Assembly (NCBI GenBank): GCA_900544645.1
Contig: UQWG01000026.1
Span: 1 to 25,177, forward strand
Length of the DNA: 25,177 bases
Origin: an uncultured Collinsella sp.
GTDB taxonomy: Bacteria; Actinomycetota; Coriobacteriia; Coriobacteriales; Coriobacteriaceae
Reading direction: 5' to 3'
Translations under genes and position numbers: made by a program
In this document: in pieces, positions 7,458-15,295 of the stretch
Position numbering within the stretch: position 1 is the first letter of the stretch
How the letters are laid out: every line of letters starts with the position of its first letter
Notes under the pieces: generated by a model
Told to the model about the DNA's origin: nothing
The model's database searches: none
What the model saw: only the letters and a program-made list of their open reading frames with translations

Positions 7458-10400
7458 ATGGACGCACACCGCTCACGGTCGCTGGGTATGGCGGCTCTGA
7501 TTTTCATTTTGATTTGCCTCACCGCCGCAGTGTTTTACGGTGCGGCCCCCGTGCGCGCCGAGGACGTGAGCACGCCGACGCCGATTGTGATTGATGGGAC
7601 GACGGCGGACGTTACGGTTGGGCTGTTTACCGACGAGAGCCATACTCAAAAGCTCGATAGCGCTGTAACGTCTACTTCGAAGCTCTATGGAGCTTTCTCG
7701 GCAATGTTCAACACCGGCAAGGAGCCTAAGCCCGGGAATAACATCGCTGTCTATGAGTTTCTCGATACCATTGTCGTCGACGATAACGACGGTGGCGACC
7801 TCATGGAGGGTCCGGAGGCTACCGCCGCCAAGGCTGGCACATGGAAGATCAAGGGCAACAAGGTTATCTTTACGTTTGACGAGGCGTGGCTCTCGTCCAA
7901 TCCCGCAGACGTTCATGTCGCGGCGAACTTCTCGTTCCAGCTTAAAAACAAGGATGTCGGTTCTGGTGGCAACGCATCTGTCGTGTTCCCCGGTATGGGA
8001 ACGATCAATATCCCCACCAAGGACGGCAATGTCACGGGGGAGAAGTCGGGGGCCTTCTCCCAGGGCGCCGACGGCGTGGCCAAGGTGACCTGGACCGTTA
8101 AACTCACCGTCGAGTCATATGCCACGAACGTCAAGTTCACCGATACGCTGGGCGCCAACTTCGAATTTGTGAAAGACAGCTTTAAGCTCGATAACAAGAC
8201 GATTGGATCGCAGCCAAAAATCGAAGGTCAGACCGCGACCATCGAGAACTTGGGCAGCCTTCCCCAAGGTGTCCATACGATTACGTATGAAACCAAGCTG
8301 AAGAGAGATATCTCCGCGAAAAACGGAGAGTTCATCCACAATCAACCTGCATCCAAAAACACAGCAGCCTGGGAGTGGGGCGTCGGCGATCGTCCTAGCG
8401 GCAAGATTGAGGGCGTCGCACCCAGCAGCTTCCGTTATGACATGATTCAGAAGACGGGCAAGGGCACCCCGTCCGACATCGCATGGACAGTCAAACTCAA
8501 CCAAGGCGAGCTCAAGGCTGACATGAGTGGCTACAAGTTCACCGATAAGTTGGACGCTAAACAAACGTATACGGGGAGTTACACGGTTTACAAAGGTACG
8601 TCAGAATCGGATGGAGTCAAGATCTACGAGCGTGCTCTTGATTCGTCGAAAGATACCTTTTCCTATACGTTCCCGGACAACCTTAACGATAAATATGCCA
8701 CCTACTGCATCGTTTATCACACCAAGATGAACGATACGAACTCGTACGACACCGTGCGCAACAGCGCGACCATCGAGCGCAAAGGTTCCGTTTCCGGTAC
8801 GGATGATGGCAGTTTCACGCCGCAGCTGACGGGTGTTGTGCCGATCACCAAGAGGCTCGTGAGATACGATGAGGCGGCGACGACGGGCAGGGCGACGTGG
8901 GAGACGAAGGTCGCGCTGAAGGCGATCGTCAATGCGGCCCATCCAGGCGAGGTGACGGTGAAGGACACGTTTCAGTCGGCATGGTCGCAGAAACTTGGTG
9001 TCGACGAAAGCTCCATTACCATTAAAATCGGCAATACCGAGCTGGTTCCGGGCACCGACTGGAGACCAACGACCAGCTATCCGGGTAATGAAACAAAGAA
9101 AAACTACGACCTCAAAATCATCGTTACCGACAACGTGAAAGCCGCTCTCGAGAACGAGGACTACGCCGTTATCACCTACGATACCACATCAGAAGCGCTG
9201 TCGGGCTGGTACTCAAACTTCGCAGCGGTCGAAGCGCCGGGCCTGAGACTACAGTGGCCGTTCACCGAACCCATCAAGTACGTTGTCAACCGAGAAACGA
9301 TGCCCGCGGTCGAGAAGCCGGAAGCGGAGTCGAAGGTGTCTTGGGCTGAGAACTTCGATTGGCATACCGTTGACGGCTCGGATGAGAAGGGCGCCTGGAT
9401 CGTCGACTGGACGGTGTATGCAAACCGCCAAAAGGGTAATAAGGGCGCAAATGGCGAGTTCGAATACTATGGAGCTGGAAAGCTGGGCGGGAAACCGCTG
9501 AATATCGTTGATAGCCTTCCGGATGGTATGAGCTATGTTGCGAATTCCGCAAAGTATACGCTCGTGCAGAACCCCTATGATAAACATACGGGGCTTCATC
9601 GCGGAGGCGAGGCCAAGGAGGTCGTTACGGGTCGGACGCTCGCCGCCGACAACGTCAGCCGCAACGGCAATACGGTCACCTTCTCCATCCCCACGACTGA
9701 GCTTGAAAGCTATGCCGGCTACGCAAAGCTCACGTACAAGACGGCGGTCAAGCGCGGCGAGCTCGATACCTCCACAAACGAGGTGAAGTTCACCAACAAG
9801 GCCAGCGCGGGGTCAGGAGTTAAAAAGTTCGATTCCGGTAAAGGTGACGTCATCATTAAGAACAACGTCATCAAAAAGTCCGGCGAGCAGGTTGCCAATA
9901 GCAATCGCATCAAATACACCATTCTTGTTAACGAGTCTGCCGTTGCCCTTAAAAATGGCACCGACTTCCTTGAGCTCGTCGATACCATGGATGCCAAGTG
10001 CGCGCTGGTGCCGTCGACGTTTAAGGTCTATGAGCAGGTGAATGGTGCCTGGTCACCGCTGGCTGATAAGGACTATTCGTCGAAGATGGAGCAAGTCAAG
10101 GATGAATCTGGCTCGCGTACGAAGTTGACTCTTGAGGTGCCCGACGGGAAATACCTCAAGGTCGAGTATGAGGTTATCCCGACCGGAAACCCCGGCGAAG
10201 AGGTGTCCCTTTCCAACACCGCCGAGCTTGCGGGGGTGACGGAGGGTTCGGCGGTCGACGAGCAAAAATGGAAGATTCAAAATGCGTCCGCCAGCGCGGG
10301 CGGCAACGGCTACAGCATCACGATGACCAAGTACGACGCCCAGCAGGTTGGCGCGACGCTCGAGGGGGCGAAGTTCACACTCTACAGCGTGGATATGGGC

Positions 10401-11210
10401 CAGGTTGCGGATGACGGAAATGTAGAGAACGCCAGAACGCCGTTTGACGAGGCCGCGATCGACGTCCCCACCGACGCCAACGGCAAAATCTCGTTCGGCA
10501 CAAGCGACAAGAAGATGAGTAATTGCGTGCTCTATCAGCTCGTGGAGACCAAGGCGCCTGTTGGCTATGCCAAGGCCGATCCCACGTGGATCATGCTCAA
10601 GGGCAGCGCGAGCGACAAGGATTATCAGGCTGCGCTAACTAAGGCAAAGGACATCGTCGACGGTGCGGAGATCATCGACGATACAAAGAAGGACGAGATC
10701 TGGGTCTACGACAACCGCATGACGGGCAAGGCGGTTATTAACGCAGAGAAGGTGCTCGCAGGCGGAACGTTCAAGGAAGGTCAGTTCTCGTTCGCGCTCA
10801 AGGATGACAAGGACAGGGTGCTCCAAACGGTGACCAACGATGCCATGGGCAACGTCTCCTTCAACGTCGACTACAACAAGCCCGATACCTATACTTATAC
10901 CATCTCTGAGGTCGTCCCCGAGGGCGCCGAGAACAACGTCAAGGACCACATCACCTACGACAGGACCCAGCACAAGGTCACGGTTAAGGTGGACAACGGT
11001 GAGAGGAATCTCGTCGCCACCGTCACCTACGACAATGGCTCTTCGACCCCGCCGACTTTTACCAACAGATACTCGACCACGCTTCCCGAGGCAGGCGGTG
11101 CCGGCTTGACTATGACGTATCTGGCTGGCGCTTCGCTGCTGTGCTTTGCCGCGACATGGATGCATGCTCACCGCCATCGCGATCAAGATCGAGGTGGTCG
11201 CCGTGAGTAG
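7458..11210 (+). CDS. Large sortase-substrate pilus adhesin (tip-like subunit)
   Basis: 1250 aa with an ATG at 7458 preceded by AGGGGA. A signal peptide (about 1-34, ending VRA) is followed by at least five similar beta-rich modules, each opening with a TWTVKL- or YTILVN-like strand and continuing into a D-x-L/M segment (starts near residues 210, 341, 478, 645 and 817). This resembles isopeptide-forming fimbrial/adhesin domains. A SpaA/CnaB-type domain follows (~950-1080) with the E-box VETKAPVGY (Glu1030), then a Streptococcal pilin linkage domain of the Spy0128 type (~1088-1205, NAEKVL to TFTNRYS). The sorting signal is LPEAG at 1209-1213, then a hydrophobic helix and a basic tail. Size and order suggest an adhesin displayed at the tip or side of a covalent pilus. 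The next gene overlaps its stop. Ligand unknown; no sortase gene is seen nearby. Confidence 0.85.
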   Translation: MDAHRSRSLGMAALIFILICLTAAVFYGAAPVRAEDVSTPTPIVIDGTTADVTVGLFTDESHTQKLDSAVTSTSKLYGAFSAMFNTGKEPKPGNNIAVYEFLDTIVVDDNDGGDLMEGPEATAAKAGTWKIKGNKVIFTFDEAWLSSNPADVHVAANFSFQLKNKDVGSGGNASVVFPGMGTINIPTKDGNVTGEKSGAFSQGADGVAKVTWTVKLTVESYATNVKFTDTLGANFEFVKDSFKLDNKTIGSQPKIEGQTATIENLGSLPQGVHTITYETKLKRDISAKNGEFIHNQPASKNTAAWEWGVGDRPSGKIEGVAPSSFRYDMIQKTGKGTPSDIAWTVKLNQGELKADMSGYKFTDKLDAKQTYTGSYTVYKGTSESDGVKIYERALDSSKDTFSYTFPDNLNDKYATYCIVYHTKMNDTNSYDTVRNSATIERKGSVSGTDDGSFTPQLTGVVPITKRLVRYDEAATTGRATWETKVALKAIVNAAHPGEVTVKDTFQSAWSQKLGVDESSITIKIGNTELVPGTDWRPTTSYPGNETKKNYDLKIIVTDNVKAALENEDYAVITYDTTSEALSGWYSNFAAVEAPGLRLQWPFTEPIKYVVNRETMPAVEKPEAESKVSWAENFDWHTVDGSDEKGAWIVDWTVYANRQKGNKGANGEFEYYGAGKLGGKPLNIVDSLPDGMSYVANSAKYTLVQNPYDKHTGLHRGGEAKEVVTGRTLAADNVSRNGNTVTFSIPTTELESYAGYAKLTYKTAVKRGELDTSTNEVKFTNKASAGSGVKKFDSGKGDVIIKNNVIKKSGEQVANSNRIKYTILVNESAVALKNGTDFLELVDTMDAKCALVPSTFKVYEQVNGAWSPLADKDYSSKMEQVKDESGSRTKLTLEVPDGKYLKVEYEVIPTGNPGEEVSLSNTAELAGVTEGSAVDEQKWKIQNASASAGGNGYSITMTKYDAQQVGATLEGAKFTLYSVDMGQVADDGNVENARTPFDEAAIDVPTDANGKISFGTSDKKMSNCVLYQLVETKAPVGYAKADPTWIMLKGSASDKDYQAALTKAKDIVDGAEIIDDTKKDEIWVYDNRMTGKAVINAEKVLAGGTFKEGQFSFALKDDKDRVLQTVTNDAMGNVSFNVDYNKPDTYTYTISEVVPEGAENNVKDHITYDRTQHKVTVKVDNGERNLVATVTYDNGSSTPPTFTNRYSTTLPEAGGAGLTMTYLAGASLLCFAATWMHAHRHRDQDRGGRRE

Positions 11211-12855
11211 GCTTTGGTGCCGCTTGTTGGCCGTCGCGACGATAGCTACGGTCGCTATGTTCTCTTTTGCGATGCTGCCCAGGACGGCTCGTGCTGCCGA
11301 CACCGGTGCCATTACGGTGGACGGTACAGTCGCGACGCGGTATGACGCGTACCAGCTCTTTTCGGCGACAGTTATCGATGATGACGATGCTGGCCATAAA
11401 ATTGCAACTGACGTAACGTGGGCGAATGGCGCGGTTCGTCAAGCCGTTCTTCCCGTGCTTTATGATGCGGGGCTTGATGGCTCGGCATCGGCGGCGCAAG
11501 AGACTGCCGAATGGATGAATGCCGACGGGCATATGACGACCGCGCTGACGGCAAAGCTTGCCCGCGCGATTTGCAATGCCGACGCAACTTCCGTGGCCCT
11601 TAACGCGGGCACGGCGGCCGAGCTGCCCTGCGGCTACTGGCTCATCGTCGCCGACGACGACGCCATCGCCCGGGGCGAGGCCGGCACCGCGCCGATCATG
11701 GCCCTGGTGGGCGGCAGCGCCGTCACCGTCAAGCCCAAGGCCGCGACCCCCAAGGTCCAAAAGCATGTGCTGGAGGACGGCACCGCCGCCTGGCAGAAGG
11801 CCGCCGACGCCACGGTCGCCGACGACCTGTACTGGCGCCTCTCTGCCACGGTCCCGGCGGGCCTCACGGCCTACGACACCTATACGGTGCGGTTCGTCGA
11901 CACCATGAGCGCGGGGCTCGACCCCTCCAAGGTCGCCGCGGGCATGCGCGTGTACGTGGCGGCGGGCGCGGACGGCGGCTTCGACGCGGTCCAGACCGAC
12001 AAGGACGGCCGCGTCGGCACCGAGCCCGCGAAGGGCTGGACCGACATCACGGCCCAGTGCGCCACCAAGGTGGCGGTCGACGGTAAGACCTTCACCGTGC
12101 GCACCGGCGACCTCATCGCCGCGCTCGGCGGGGTCGACGCCTTCACCGCGGGCGCCCGCGTGGTTGCTGTCTACGATGCGCCGTTGGGGGCCAGCTGCAA
12201 TAGGGGCGCTACCAAGGGCAACCCCAACGAGGTCTGCCTGCGCTACCCGCGCTCTCCTCTCGCCGACCAGTCCGGCGACGCCGGCTTCACCCGCACGCCG
12301 AGCGATGACGCGTGCGCCTACACCTGGGGACTCAGTCTGATCAAGCGCTCAAGCTCGGACGATAAACCGCTCGCGGGCGCCAAGCTGCGCATCATCGATG
12401 ACCGCGGGCGCATCCTAACGACCGACGGCTCGTGGTCGACGGATGCCGCCGCGTGCGTCACCACGGGCGCGGACGGCCATGTGGAATTGAGCGGTGTGGA
12501 CGCGGGTGTCTACACCGTCGAAGAGGTCGCGGCTCCCAAGGGATACACCGCCTTTGAGGGCAAGCGAACGGTAACGGTTACGTCCGAGGGATTGGACGTT
12601 AAACAGGTTGCAGCCGCGAAGCCCAAGGTGACCGTGTCGGCCGAAAGCCCTCTGCGGGTTGATACCGCTGATGCCGGGACGGGTTCGATTGAACTGTCGG
12701 TGCTCAACACTCCAAGCAAAGAAGCAAGTCGAGGCTTTATGCCCTCGATGGGAGATAGAACGTTGGTGCTGGTGGCGGCTTTGGCTGCCATCGGAGTGGC
12801 GGCTATTGTTGTCGCGCTCGTCATCAAGCGGGGAGGCGGTCGTCGTGAAAAATAA
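11203..12855 (+). CDS. SpaA/EbpB-type backbone pilin subunit
   Basis: 550 aa from GTG at 11203, which has AGGTGG five bases upstream and overlaps the previous stop (GTGAGTAG). A frame opening at 11146 lacks a ribosome site and would put 19 extra residues before the signal peptide. The signal peptide is about 1-31 (ARA). Lys177-Pro-Lys179 in TVKPK matches the position of the pilin-motif lysine used in polymerisation. A D2-like isopeptide domain follows (~180-370), then a CnaB/SpaA domain (~385-480) with E-box EEVAAPKGY (Glu440/441). The C-terminus has MPSMG at 513-517 in place of LPXTG, a hydrophobic helix and the tail RGGGRREK. Codons in ~11590-12170 are clearly more GC-rich than in the ends. 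It is likely the main shaft subunit; the sorting motif is atypical and the cognate sortase is not in the window. Confidence 0.82.
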   Translation: MSRLWCRLLAVATIATVAMFSFAMLPRTARAADTGAITVDGTVATRYDAYQLFSATVIDDDDAGHKIATDVTWANGAVRQAVLPVLYDAGLDGSASAAQETAEWMNADGHMTTALTAKLARAICNADATSVALNAGTAAELPCGYWLIVADDDAIARGEAGTAPIMALVGGSAVTVKPKAATPKVQKHVLEDGTAAWQKAADATVADDLYWRLSATVPAGLTAYDTYTVRFVDTMSAGLDPSKVAAGMRVYVAAGADGGFDAVQTDKDGRVGTEPAKGWTDITAQCATKVAVDGKTFTVRTGDLIAALGGVDAFTAGARVVAVYDAPLGASCNRGATKGNPNEVCLRYPRSPLADQSGDAGFTRTPSDDACAYTWGLSLIKRSSSDDKPLAGAKLRIIDDRGRILTTDGSWSTDAAACVTTGADGHVELSGVDAGVYTVEEVAAPKGYTAFEGKRTVTVTSEGLDVKQVAAAKPKVTVSAESPLRVDTADAGTGSIELSVLNTPSKEASRGFMPSMGDRTLVLVAALAAIGVAAIVVALVIKRGGGRREK

Positions 12856-12961
12856 TTGCCCCCCTGCTTAATGGCGTGCTGCCTCCGTAGCGAGTGACGC
12901 ACAGGCCTACCGACCTGATGATCATTGGTTTTGAAAAAGTTACTAGAGAACCCTCCAAGAA

Positions 12962-13000
12962 AAGCGGGGCACCCGGTCGACATGACCGAGTGCCCCGCTT
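12962..13000 (-). terminator. Bidirectional terminator between convergent genes
   Basis: A GC-rich stem (12962-12972 with 12990-13000, plus 12974-12978 with 12984-12988, one C-A mismatch) closes GACAT. On the minus strand it runs into TTTTCTT, so it is a good terminator for the gene at 13047-14192. On the plus strand the T-tract is weak (CGTTTGTTGG). Confidence 0.8.
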
Positions 13001-13006
13001 CGTTTG

Positions 13007-13029
13007 TTGGTGCAAAGTAACCTGGCACC
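13007..13029 (-). repeat. Short dispersed motif, right copy (edge of pilus locus)
   Basis: The reverse complement aligns to 7103-7125 at 17 of 23 positions, including GGTTA and TTTGCA. It sits immediately beyond the terminator, outside the pilin genes. Confidence 0.4.
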
Positions 13030-13046
13030 TTTGTGGTGGTTGGTGG

Positions 13047-14192
13047 CTAAGCGGTGGGGAGTCCTGGCATGTTAGCCGGCTGCTGCGGCTTGAGGTGGGC
13101 GTTGCGCCAGATGATCTGGATAACGTAGCCGAGCATAAAGACAAAGGCTACGCCGCTGATGAAGTCACCTACGAGGGGAAGCCCCGTGAGGGCGCCTGCG
13201 ATTACGCCGCCCACGGCTGCCATGGCGTAGCGGTTTTGGTTGTGTCCGACCATGCGGGAGATCGCGCACCCCGCAAAGGCACTCGACACCAACGCGATGC
13301 CGATAACGCCGCACAAGAGGGCTCCGGCAAGCGACAGACCAGCGATAGAGATAATTAGCAGTAGGACGGCGGGGACGATAGCAATCGTGCCCAGAAGACC
13401 GCTCACCCACAGGGGTATGGGGCGCTGGTGGAGCATGCCGGCGGCGCTGGCGGTCGCGCGCGGAAAGACGAGCTCGAGCAGCAGAGCGACAAAGCAGGTC
13501 GAGAGTGCCGCGGCGACGATACCGCCGATGACATCGTTAACGGTGGAAGTATCCTCGTTCTCGGTGCGGTCGATCTTGAGCGCGCCTACCTCGGCTCCTG
13601 CGGCACGCTCGGGGTCCTCGGAGACGTGCGCGTTCACGGTGCCGGTGATGTGGGCGTTCTTGCCCAGGATGAGCTTGTCGGCCCAAACCTCGACATCGCC
13701 CTCGACGGTGCCATCGATGGTCACCGTGTCGCCCGCAAGCGCTGCCGACTTGGTAGAGCCGCGCAGGGCAACCGTCTCGCCTATCGCGTAAAAACAGTTG
13801 GCGGTGCTGTCGGAATTGAGCACAACGTGCTGACCGACGACCGTGACGCTGCCATCAACCGTGGTCTTGGCGATATCGATAGTGCGTGCCGCCAAGCGGA
13901 CGGCGCCGCCCACCGTGCAGTCGCGGATGGAGAGGCTCTCGCCTGCTGCAATTATGTCGCGGCCGATGGACGCATCGTCCAAGTTGAGGGCCTGACCTGC
14001 CCAGTACAGGTCACCTTCGACGCCGGACGAATTGGCGTCATTGTCGGTCGCAAGTACGTTGCCTGCGGTGTCCGTGCCGGCGAACGACGCCGTGGGAAGC
14101 GCGGTGACCGCTAGAGCGATGAGCGCGAATAAGATCGTGATGCGGCCCCACGCTTTACGGCGCTGGGTCGACGGGAATTGATTACAGGGCAT
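13047..14192 (-). CDS. Secreted bactofilin-like beta-helix protein with C-terminal membrane domain
   Basis: 381 aa from the ATG at 14192, which has AAGGA eight bases upstream. A farther in-frame start at 14240 lacks a ribosome site and would bury the signal peptide. Residues 1-38 form a signal peptide or anchor ending ASFA. Residues ~58-190 show the short repeating hydrophobic pattern of a polymer-forming (bactofilin-like) right-handed beta-helix: GEDxLSIRD, GSVTVVGQHV, GDTVTIDGTVEGDVEV. About five hydrophobic segments follow (~219-241, 261-284, 286-312, 325-343, 345-363), with Gly/Ala-rich loops. Classical bactofilins are cytosolic and lack helices, so this is a membrane variant with the beta-helix probably outside. 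A role in envelope organisation is inference. It ends at a shared terminator and lies 106 nt downstream of the TRIC gene. Confidence 0.72.
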   Translation of the reverse strand: MPCNQFPSTQRRKAWGRITILFALIALAVTALPTASFAGTDTAGNVLATDNDANSSGVEGDLYWAGQALNLDDASIGRDIIAAGESLSIRDCTVGGAVRLAARTIDIAKTTVDGSVTVVGQHVVLNSDSTANCFYAIGETVALRGSTKSAALAGDTVTIDGTVEGDVEVWADKLILGKNAHITGTVNAHVSEDPERAAGAEVGALKIDRTENEDTSTVNDVIGGIVAAALSTCFVALLLELVFPRATASAAGMLHQRPIPLWVSGLLGTIAIVPAVLLLIISIAGLSLAGALLCGVIGIALVSSAFAGCAISRMVGHNQNRYAMAAVGGVIAGALTGLPLVGDFISGVAFVFMLGYVIQIIWRNAHLKPQQPANMPGLPTA

Positions 14193-14298
14193 AGTGAATC
14201 CTTCGTCAGATGCTCGACATGCACCTAACAGGGTACCCAACGCGTGGGCGCTCTAAAAGAACCTCTCGGTTGCATTTCGAAGGATGAGCCCGCGCCAC

Positions 14299-14988
14299 CT
14301 ACTTTTTGCGGTGCAAAAAGCGTGCGATGTCATCCTCGGTGGGGCTTTTGATATCAAAGCGCAGCGACAGCCAGCGTAGTCCCATGGTCACCACGACGCA
14401 AACGACCAGTGCGACGACATTGCTGACCAAGCCGCTCATGACAAGGCAAACATAGCTTGCCGATCCGGCGATGGCCGCGATGGCATAGAAGTTGGTGCGT
14501 TGGAAGATACCCGGCACCACACCCATAAAACCATCTCGCAGCATGCCGCCGCCCACCGCGGTAAAAAAGCCCATCATGATGCACACCGCCGGCGCAAAGC
14601 CGTAGACCAGCGCCTTGTCTGCGCCGGTTGCCGCATAAATACCCACCGAGATGATATCGAGCAGGGGAATGAGCTTTTCGGGCTTGTCGACGATTGCCGG
14701 GAAGATGTAGATGATGGCCGCGGTGGCGATGGAGAGCGGGAGCGCCATCGGTTGGTTGAGGATGTAGACGTTGCCCACCTGCAGCGTCATATCGCGCAAA
14801 AGACCGCCGCCCAGTCCACAGACCACGGCGAGCGCGACGGCGCCCACCAGGTCGAGTTTGTGCTCGCGTGCGACCAACACGCCCGAGATCGATGCCGCGA
14901 CGACGGCGAACATCTCGAGCCAAAACGGGATGGCAACCATGGCATCCGAGGCGTGTGCGGTAACGATCATAGCGGCGGCAACGGGCAA
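14299..14988 (-). CDS. TRIC-type channel family membrane protein (UPF0126/YicG-like)
   Basis: 229 aa starting at TTG 14988, with AAAGGA seven bases upstream; ATG at 14970 is an alternative without a well-placed site. Two repeats of three membrane helices each carry the family signature: GLGGGLLRD at 58-66 and VGGGMLRD at 145-152. A seventh hydrophobic segment and a short basic C-terminus follow. Prokaryotic TRIC proteins form trimeric cation channels, and some UPF0126 members have been linked to glycine uptake; substrate cannot be told from sequence. The length is normal for the family. The gene lies upstream of the bactofilin-like gene in the same direction. No clear promoter was seen, but TACTAT on the minus strand near 15030 is a possible -10. 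Confidence 0.88.
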   Translation of the reverse strand: MPVAAAMIVTAHASDAMVAIPFWLEMFAVVAASISGVLVAREHKLDLVGAVALAVVCGLGGGLLRDMTLQVGNVYILNQPMALPLSIATAAIIYIFPAIVDKPEKLIPLLDIISVGIYAATGADKALVYGFAPAVCIMMGFFTAVGGGMLRDGFMGVVPGIFQRTNFYAIAAIAGSASYVCLVMSGLVSNVVALVVCVVVTMGLRWLSLRFDIKSPTEDDIARFLHRKK

Positions 14989-15123
14989 GATGGGGTCCTT
15001 TGGATTGTGGGTTTAGACAATGCCCGTACATAGTACATGGTTGGCGCGCGTGGCGACCCTATTGCTCGGTAAACGGTCGGGACCGGGTGGGGGCGTGGCG
15101 TTGCTGGAATGCCAGGGGTCCAG

Positions 15124-15203
15124 AACATGTACGTCACCCCCCAAAAAAAACGACATTTTCCGACATCTTTGAAGGCTGACGTACATGTTTGGATTGAGCT
15201 CAC
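15124..15203 (-). repeat. Left inverted repeat with internal palindrome
   Basis: A hairpin with 13-bp arms (15124-15136 with 15177-15189) has a loop containing two CGACAT copies (15151-15156 and 15161-15166). Its inner flank TTTGGATTGAGCTCAC (15188-15203) continues the match to the right repeat; 15177-15203 matches the reverse complement of 16314-16340 at 26 of 27 positions. The outer arm has expanded C and A runs compared with the right copy, consistent with slippage. Confidence 0.85.
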
Positions 15204-15210
15204 AGCATGA

Positions 15211-15228
15211 GTGAGTTGATTTACTCAC
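15211..15228 (+). promoter_or_regulatory. Dyad upstream of the nuclease-like gene
   Basis: GTGAGT at 15211-15216 and ACTCAC at 15223-15228 form a perfect 6-bp dyad with a 6-nt centre, just before an AT-rich TATATT at 15235-15240. It could be an operator at the gene's promoter; no well-spaced -35 was found. Confidence 0.35.
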
Positions 15229-15295
15229 ATCCGGTATATTTCCCCACTTCAACGGACATAAGAGTTGGATACCGGCTCAGAGCGAGAGGCCCTCA

